DNA of 64,000 nt from Rhynchosporium graminicola (lineage: Eukaryota; Ascomycota; Leotiomycetes; Helotiales; Ploettnerulaceae). Shown in pieces: positions 57,553-64,000 of this stretch. The position numbers were made by a program, and so were the translations under genes. The notes under the pieces were generated by a model. That model did not search any database. It saw only the letters and a program-made list of their open reading frames with translations, and had not been told where the DNA came from. The stretch spans positions 1 through 64,000 of the forward strand of contig FJUW01000006.1 of NCBI GenBank assembly GCA_900074885.1. Direction: 5' to 3'. The number at the start of each line of letters is the position of its first letter. Position 1 is the stretch's first letter.

Positions 57553-60177
57553 ATGGACGAGAATCATGACTTTAAGAACTTACAGGACCAGCTTCAAGCT
57601 GCTTTGATAGCAACAACACGAACTGTAGGCCAAATTTCCGCAGAAGACTTAGGATTCCACCGGACCTTTAACCCCGAAGTTGGTACTGAACTCGACGAGC
57701 AAAGCGAGCGCGTACTTGCTCTAGCCAGCGCATTACTAAAATCCGCGGCTTCGATATCGGACCTACGAGCGCCAACTTTGGAAGATACCGACGATGTAGA
57801 GAATAATTGGCGCAGCGTGGTGGATGTTGTGGATTCCTTACTGGAGAAGTCGGATACTTGCCTCGATGAATACACAGGAGTGATCAAGCGCAAGGAGACT
57901 ACAACTGCGGAACCATCTACTCAGGTAGGAGATATCGACCCCAGCTTGAAGTAATGAAGCTTATAATTACAAGATGCCATCTAGATCCAAGAAGCAAGGC
58001 GGAAATACATACAGAAACCAGAATCTTCTTAAGCCCCAACTAGCATTCGATGTCAAACCTGACAATGACAACGACTCGCCTTGGAAACCTCTCCTCACCT
58101 CGAAACCACATGCCATAGTCTCCCTCGAAGATAGCCTGCCGACATTCACAAATGATCACGATCAAATACAGTATGACTACTCCATTTTTCTACCGCAGCT
58201 TTGTCTATCGCCGAAACCTTCAACACCTGAGGGCTTGTCAAAGTCACAGAGATTATCCTTCAACCAGCGTTTGAGTAAAGTGAAGGAAATGGGAAATTCA
58301 AAATGTCTCATCAAACGAGACCATATTGACACATATTTTAGGTACCGCCATCCATATGAGACTGAGATCCTGCAGCTCCAGTATCCCGAAAGGATGCACC
58401 AGAAATCCGAGCCGATTCCTTACTTACCATTCGAATCAACTTCGGCTACTTTTGTGGACACAGAAGAAGGTGTTCTGGAAATGCTTGAAGAGCTTAAGTT
58501 AGCATCTGAAATCGCCATTGATCTCGAGCATCACGATACAAGATCCTATGTCGGTCTAGTATCGTTAATGCAAATCAGTACTCGGGAGAAAGACTGGATA
58601 GTTGATACACTTAAACCCTGGAGACAGAATCTACAAGTCTTGAATGAGGTCTTCGCTGATCCTAAGATCATCAAGGTATTTCATGGAGCTTTTATGGATA
58701 TCGTATGGCTTCAACGTGATCTCGGACTCTATGTTGTTGGACTATTCGATACTCACCACGCAAGTCGGAGTTTGGGTTACGCAGGAGGAAGCTTGGCTTT
58801 CCTTCTCAAGAAGTTCATCGACTTCGACGCGGACAAGCAATACCAAATGGCTGATTGGAGGATTCGGTAAGAAGCAAATCTTCGGGTCATGGAATATCAT
58901 ACTGACAAAACAGACCGCTGCCAGAGGAGATGTTCTTCTATGCTAGAGCAGACACCCATTTCCTTCTTTACATATTCGACAACATGCGTAACGAACTAAT
59001 AGACAGATCAAATCCCGACGTCCCTGATGAAAACCGCTTAGAAACCACACTCCAGAAATCCAAGGAAACCTCTCTATTACGCTACGAGCGTCAAGTGTAC
59101 AACATGGAAAGTGGAAAGGGCGCCGGAGGATGGTACACACAACTCCTCAAGACGCCTTCACTTCTCGACAACGAGCAATTCGCTGTCTTTAGAGCAATCC
59201 ATGAATGGCGAGATAGAATTGCTCGAATTGACGATGATAGTCCGACATATGTCATGGCTCAACACGCCGTCTTAAGCATCGCGAAAAATTTGCCAACCGA
59301 TATGGTCGCTCTTCTTCGTCTTGCTCATCCAGTACCCCATGGAGTCAAATCTCGTGCTGGAGAATTACTAGATGTGATCAAACAGGCACGTGTGCAAGGC
59401 AAAGACGGCCCAAGCATGATGGACATTCTACGCCCTGAAACCGCCGGCCCTGGATCTAAATCCTCGTCACCAATTAATTCAGGCCCAGCTCCTATACCCA
59501 AAACTCTCGTCGCGGTCATGGATGGAGAAGGTCTCCGAAGCGATAACTCTACCTTCTGGGGCGGCGCGTTTGGAAGCAGTGTCTGGGACACTCCCTCCAC
59601 TTCCCAAATTGCGAACAAGAACGATAACCTGCGCCTAGCAGTCCCTCTCCCTCCTCTCAATTCCGAGATTTTCGGCACGCCGCAGGGTTTTGCTGAACAA
59701 GTCGAGATAGCTATCGAGACACATTTACCACCTAGTCCGTCGCCGAAGCCGGAAACGAAAATAAACGAACCGTTTACACTGAAACGCAGCTCGAAGCGGA
59801 AGAGTGAAGTTGTACCCGACGCTGATGAAGGCGATGGAGGTGGCGAGTTCGACATTTCGCTTGATATCGAGGGAGAAGAGAAAGCTTCTGCGAAACGTCA
59901 ACGGAAAGCGGAGAAAAAAGCTAAGAAGGCTGCTAAGAAAGCGGCCTTGGCGGAGGAGATGGACGTTGATGCTGCTGAGGAAGGGGATGAGGATGATGAA
60001 GTGGTTTTTGATTACAGTAAAGCAGAAAGTGTATTGAATGGTAAAGGGGATGGAGCGAAGGGCGGCAAGAGGAAGAGTAAGCCGTTTGATCCGTATGTCA
60101 AGAGTATGGATGCGCCGAAGGGGATGAGGCGGCTGCAGACTGAGCGGGCGGGAAAGAGTCATACTTTTAAGAATTGA
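57553..60177 (+). CDS. RRP6: Nuclear exosome 3'-5' exoribonuclease Rrp6
   Basis: Exons are 57553-57924, 57974-58866 and 58914-60177, giving 842 aa. Exon 1 (MDENHDFKNLQDQLQAALIA) is the PMC2NT domain that binds the Rrp47 cofactor. The exon 1 donor is placed at CAG|GTAGGA; reading on reaches a stop 34 nt later. The DEDD-Y nuclease domain shows IAIDLEHHD (Asp307, Glu309), HGAFMDIVW (Asp366) and FFYARADTHF (Tyr431, Asp435). An HRDC domain follows (EQFAVFRAIHEWRDRIARID). The C-terminus is basic with RKAEKKAKKAAKKAALAEE and an acidic patch, then KGMRRLQTERAGKSHTFKN. Rrp6 trims rRNA, snoRNA and aberrant transcripts in the nucleus. All catalytic residues are present. Confidence 0.94.
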
Positions 60178-62742
60178 GGTAGATGTCTTCAAGATACGAC
60201 GGTTGTTCTTTGAAGACCCTTCGATGCATATCCACAGCCTCGGAGATTTGGTCGGTATGGAAGGGACGATCGAGGATAAGAAGCAAGTCCTTATGAAGCA
60301 AGTCCTCAAGAAGCAGAGACCACACACACATGTGATGTGGAAGGAGTTTAGATCCGCAAGGTTTAAATGAGCTTTGTCTTTGCCTGCTGCTTATTATATA
60401 TCCAATCAGCCAGCTCCAAAACCTCGAAGCATCTCATTGTAACGTTTCGGCTAAAGCCTAGCTCACACAAATAGGTAGCTCGGCAAATCGAGCTGCGTCG
60501 ACATCCAGCACAAAGCCCTCTGCTTTCATCTTTGATCTTTCATTCGCTTGTTTGTGCCTGTTGGTATACATAATACATTGACTGATGGTGACACCAGCTT
60601 GGGTTTCATTGCTCCAATACCCTCCCCACTTTTGGTTTAACATGCGAGTATTCAAAGTTCTCAAGGTCGTAAGGAAAGTATGGAGTATATGTAGCACGAA
60701 AACAAAGTCTTGTAATTTCTACAGTACACAGCTTTGTCAGTTGTCAAAACATAAACAACGAAATCAGCTTTTCAGTTTTCTTGAACCTTTAGCTATGATG
60801 GCATTATGAGGGACGATTTGCCAGCTACCGTCCCCTAATTAAATTTCATCGCGAGTTAGCAGGCATAGTAGCGGAATGTATAGATCTATGGATGAGTATG
60901 ATAACATGAGTTTGGAACGAGACACCTACTAGCTTGCGAGGATCTTTCCCTAGGAAGAAAGAAAATAGTAGAGATATGTATTATCTGAATCGAGAATAGT
61001 ATTGGACGGAGAGGAAGGAAGCAAGGGTCGAATGAGGTCAGTTCTTACCTTATTTATTTTGCTAGTAAGTCTCGCCCTGGATCTCTTTATTTGAAACGAG
61101 ATCAGTAGCGTGGTATATTAGGAATACATCCAGCCAGCTTCGTCTTTATCCTCTACCACGCTCACCACTATATCGTGTGCTGAGATGGCGCTGAAAGAGA
61201 TTCTTGCTTTCTTTCTTTAACTACCCCGCTTCCTTCCCTAGAAATTCGGAATGAGTTCTTTAGATACATGGACCCGGTAGTATGAAGCGTCCTCGCTATA
61301 TATCAGATGGAGAAGATATTTTCTTTGTCGATCTGACCTACCTACCTATATTCCTACCTACCTACCTATCTACTCACCTATCCACCCGATCTTTGCAATG
61401 CCTTCCCACTCACTATCAACCACCATCAACAACTCCAAAATCTAAAACCCGACTTTTTTCCCAAGGTCTTGGTCTTAGTCCTTAGTTAATACCGAAACCG
61501 AGACGATCTAATCCAACGCGTTTAAATCAAGCTCCTTGCTCCCGCGACCCTCATCCTAATGTCTAGGTTAGTGAAACAAAAAGTTCCCGTCTTCTGTCGA
61601 CCAATTCTCTCGCTCAACCTCGTCTATTACCTGACTCAGCTCGATCGAACGAACCTAGGACATCAATCTCGGTCTGTCGTACGCAATTCACATTCCCTCC
61701 TCTCACCATCTCATCTCCACACTCTTACCATCTGACTTTCATACTCTCTCTCCACACAAGATGACTTCCCCCCATCTGATATCTTATGCAACCTCACACA
61801 CACCTACCTACCTACACAGAAATAAACAAAACATAAATCCAAAAAAACAACAACCATCCATCCACCATCCCCTCACCTTTCATACTTTCCATTCCACCCA
61901 TCTATCAATTGGAAATCTCTCATCACAGGGAAAAAAAAAAAAAAGAAAAAAAAAGGAGAACCCCGATACACACATCTCACATCACGTATCTCGTGCGAAG
62001 TTTTATGCCGAAGATGTCCATTGTTTTCATCCTAGCTCAGATCCGAAACTCGTTTTCTCGCTCGCTCACTTTGTTTACTTTGCACTGCCTGTACCTGGAT
62101 ACAGTAACCTAGCTGGATGGAGGTGGCAGGTACTCACCACATCGAAACTTCTCGCTCTCCACAACATGCGTACCCATACATCCCACCCGTACAATCATTC
62201 AACCAATCCATCACTAATACTCCCAGCCCATGTTTGTTAAGATAGCAAGTATATCACCACTCTCCTCTTATCTCCTCTTATCTCCTCTCATCTCATCTCA
62301 TCTCAAAACAGTACCAAAAAAAAAAGGACCAGCACGGAGTAATTGATGTAAACTTGTCATCTCTCTCCAAAAAAATACCACAGTTCTTTCTCACAGTCCG
62401 TACGTAGGAAAGCAAGACACTTAATCTTTCTATCTTTCTTTCTTTCTTCCTATCGAAAGACAAGGTAACCCGACATGTCGCTAGCACTCATATGCAAATG
62501 CAAAAGAAGAATACCAGTCCGTCTGGGGGTGCATAGCATAGCATAGCATAGCATATGCGCCAGCTGGAATAATCCATGGATACATACAGAACTCCAAAAC
62601 ACCGTCCGTCCGTGAATGCCTAAACACAAGCCTCTGGCAATCCCAAACCCCCCATGCCAAACATTGTAATCTTACAAACCCATCCATCCATCCACATCAA
62701 ACAAAGCGATCTCGTGCTCAGCAACAAGAAGAATCAGCATGT
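60178..62742. other. Intergenic, microsatellite-rich, 2.6 kb
   Basis: No gene is supported. The stretch holds several simple repeats: CTAC/CTAT units at about 61336-61385, an A-rich tract at 61929-61955, TCTCCTCTTA and CATCT units at 62262-62306, and TTTC units near 62430-62450. Frames such as 61761-62240 consist mostly of these repeats. C/T- and CA-rich sequence at 61300-61900 looks like a fungal leader on the plus strand but has no matching coding sequence. Confidence 0.5.
62531..62555. repeat. GCATA pentanucleotide repeat, five copies
   Basis: Five perfect tandem GCATA units, likely polymorphic. It lies in the 3' UTR side of the gene that ends at 62743. Confidence 0.85.
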
Positions 62743-64000
62743 TCAATAACTCAACTCTCCACTTCCTCCCTTACTTCCACTTCCCCCTCCATTCTTCCCC
62801 TGCATCTGCTGCTGATACTGCGAGTACTGCTGGAACTGTTGCTGCACCAGCTGTTGCGGAGTCTGATACTGTTTCTGCAACGGCGGGAACTCTTCGTACG
62901 AGACAGCAGCATTATACGACGGCGTTGAGGGCGAAGGTTTTTCTCCAACATCATCGAGAGATTTATAGCCAAATCCCCCTCCTCCACCACGGCCTCGACC
63001 ACGCCCACCATTCCCTCGACCCCCTCGTCCCCCTCGCTGGTTATTGCCACGAGAATTATTGTTGTTGCCACGTCCACCACCGCGTACACTTCCATTGTTG
63101 TTCTGGTGATAGCCTCTACCATTGAAAGGAGGATTATTCTCGTTTCGACTTCCAGTTCCGTGTCCGCTTGAGAATTGGCCACTCTCACGCCTACTACTGT
63201 TGCCGTCATCGTCAGGCGCATGTTTGCGCTTATGAGTCTTGGTGGGGAAGAGGCTCTCATACTCATTCTCACCACTATCCTCCTCCTCAATCCTCAGTAG
63301 AACCTTCTCGCCCACCACACTATCAAACACATACTGTTTTTCTGGTGGAACAGGCTGCCAATTCTGAATCTTACCTGCATCGATAGGACGAGCGCCTTTC
63401 CGTAGAGCTAGTACGACAATCGGCACGGGATTCTCAGTGTAGTATTTTTTGGTTTCCGGTACGGGACGCACGCATGCGGCCCAGATCTTGTTCTCATACA
63501 CTGCAGTGCCGGTTACTTCCCAGGTTGTTTTGCTGCCCATGCCGCCAACTTTTTCGAGGATGCTGGCTTGACAGGGACGAGGGGTGATGAGGACGTTGTT
63601 GGCTAGGAATTTCATCTCTGTGTCTGGCATTGTGGGCGGGAGTTGGGCCAGGGTAAGCAATTTTTGGGTATCAGTGTTGCTGATTAGATAGCCAGTATAG
63701 AAAACCGTCTTCTTGATTTGAAGACGTTGACCACGTTTGCCACCTGTGATAGCGCGGTTGTGATCGTTGATAATGCGCTGGACTTCTGCGGCTTCTTTGA
63801 TAGGGTCGAGCTGGGTGGCTCCATCTGCTACTTGCACGACTTCTGCTGTGATGGGACCGCGGGTTGGGTTGACATTCTGCTTCCTGTTGTACTCCGAAAA
63901 GAAGTCTCGGAAGCCTTTGGTGTGCTTGGGCCGGTCTTCATAAACCCTGATCTCCTCAGCAACACCATATGTCTCCACCAAGCTCTCTAGAAACACCTGC
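62743..64000 (-). CDS. RGG-rich protein of unknown function, 5' end outside window
   Basis: The minus-strand frame is open from the window edge to the stop at 62743, about 418 codons; no ATG start is seen, so the gene begins beyond 64000. The first 260 residues look folded (RPKHTKGFRDFFSEYNRKQN, GKRGQRLQIKKTVFYTGYLI, VLITPRPCQASILEKVGG, ENPVPIVVLALRKGARPID). Then comes a low-complexity region with RGGRGGRGNGGRGRGRGGGG, an RGG box typical of RNA-binding or nucleolar proteins, and a Gln-rich tail (QQLVQQQFQQYSQYQQQMQG). I do not recognise the folded part. An RNA-related role is a guess from the RGG box. Confidence 0.7.
   Translation of the reverse strand, partial: QVFLESLVETYGVAEEIRVYEDRPKHTKGFRDFFSEYNRKQNVNPTRGPITAEVVQVADGATQLDPIKEAAEVQRIINDHNRAITGGKRGQRLQIKKTVFYTGYLISNTDTQKLLTLAQLPPTMPDTEMKFLANNVLITPRPCQASILEKVGGMGSKTTWEVTGTAVYENKIWAACVRPVPETKKYYTENPVPIVVLALRKGARPIDAGKIQNWQPVPPEKQYVFDSVVGEKVLLRIEEEDSGENEYESLFPTKTHKRKHAPDDDGNSSRRESGQFSSGHGTGSRNENNPPFNGRGYHQNNNGSVRGGGRGNNNNSRGNNQRGGRGGRGNGGRGRGRGGGGGFGYKSLDDVGEKPSPSTPSYNAAVSYEEFPPLQKQYQTPQQLVQQQFQQYSQYQQQMQGKNGGGSGSKGGSGELSY

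Noticed and set aside
61761..62240. 159-codon plus-strand frame
   Set aside because: Built mostly of simple repeats and a poly-A run; no coding signature.
1..64000. CRISPR arrays, bacterial-type operons, rRNA genes
   Set aside because: The DNA is eukaryotic with spliced genes; no spaced palindromic repeats or rRNA sequence were seen.

Overview
The window looks like nuclear DNA of a filamentous ascomycete, most likely Pezizomycotina and possibly a leotiomycete such as a Botrytis or Sclerotinia relative; the class is inference. Reasons: genes are split by many 46-150 nt introns with GTRNGT donors and CTAAC/TACTAA-type branch sites; the protein set is ascomycete (LaeA-like methyltransferase, 2EXR protein, Sro7, Rna14, Nop9, QDE-2-type Argonaute); and the left edge carries a repeat with RIP-type mutation. 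Most genes below were rebuilt exon by exon, and every spliced total given with exon coordinates is a whole number of codons.

Layout. 1-2160: repeat-derived, CpA/TpG-poor DNA with a 187-bp tandem repeat and a wrecked Tc1/mariner transposase. 2263-18397: accessory, gene-poor region with a fungal membrane protein, a LaeA-like methyltransferase and a cytochrome P450 (both minus strand), two small related Cys-rich proteins with N-myristoylation-type starts, a Ser/Thr-rich single-pass membrane protein, a possible mitochondrial protein and a 2EXR protein. 18398-20969: intergenic, with an odd tRNA-like Pol III unit. 20970-34000: SRO7 (exocytosis), a decayed coiled-coil gene, an alpha/beta hydrolase, a CorA-like membrane protein and ASF1. 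34286-60177: dense housekeeping block with RNA14, an Argonaute, NOP9, a group II PLP decarboxylase, tRNA-Asn(GUU), GPI1, a small membrane protein, MDM35 and RRP6. 60178-62742: microsatellite-rich intergenic DNA. 62743-64000: 3' part of an RGG-rich protein of unknown function.

How the genes relate. Several act on RNA: RNA14 in mRNA 3'-end cleavage, RRP6 in nuclear exosome trimming, NOP9 in small-subunit rRNA processing, Argonaute in RNA silencing. They are not an operon, but three pairs share divergent promoters (ASF1/RNA14, NOP9/PLP decarboxylase, MDM35/RRP6). The methyltransferase and P450 may be a remnant of a secondary-metabolite locus; no backbone synthase is visible here.

Most worth a second look: the paired MGxNxSK Cys-rich small proteins (8857-9967), the tRNA-like unit with no anticodon arm (19729-19873), a probable internal promoter in the Argonaute gene (about 40990-41283), and the RIP-damaged transposon at the left edge.
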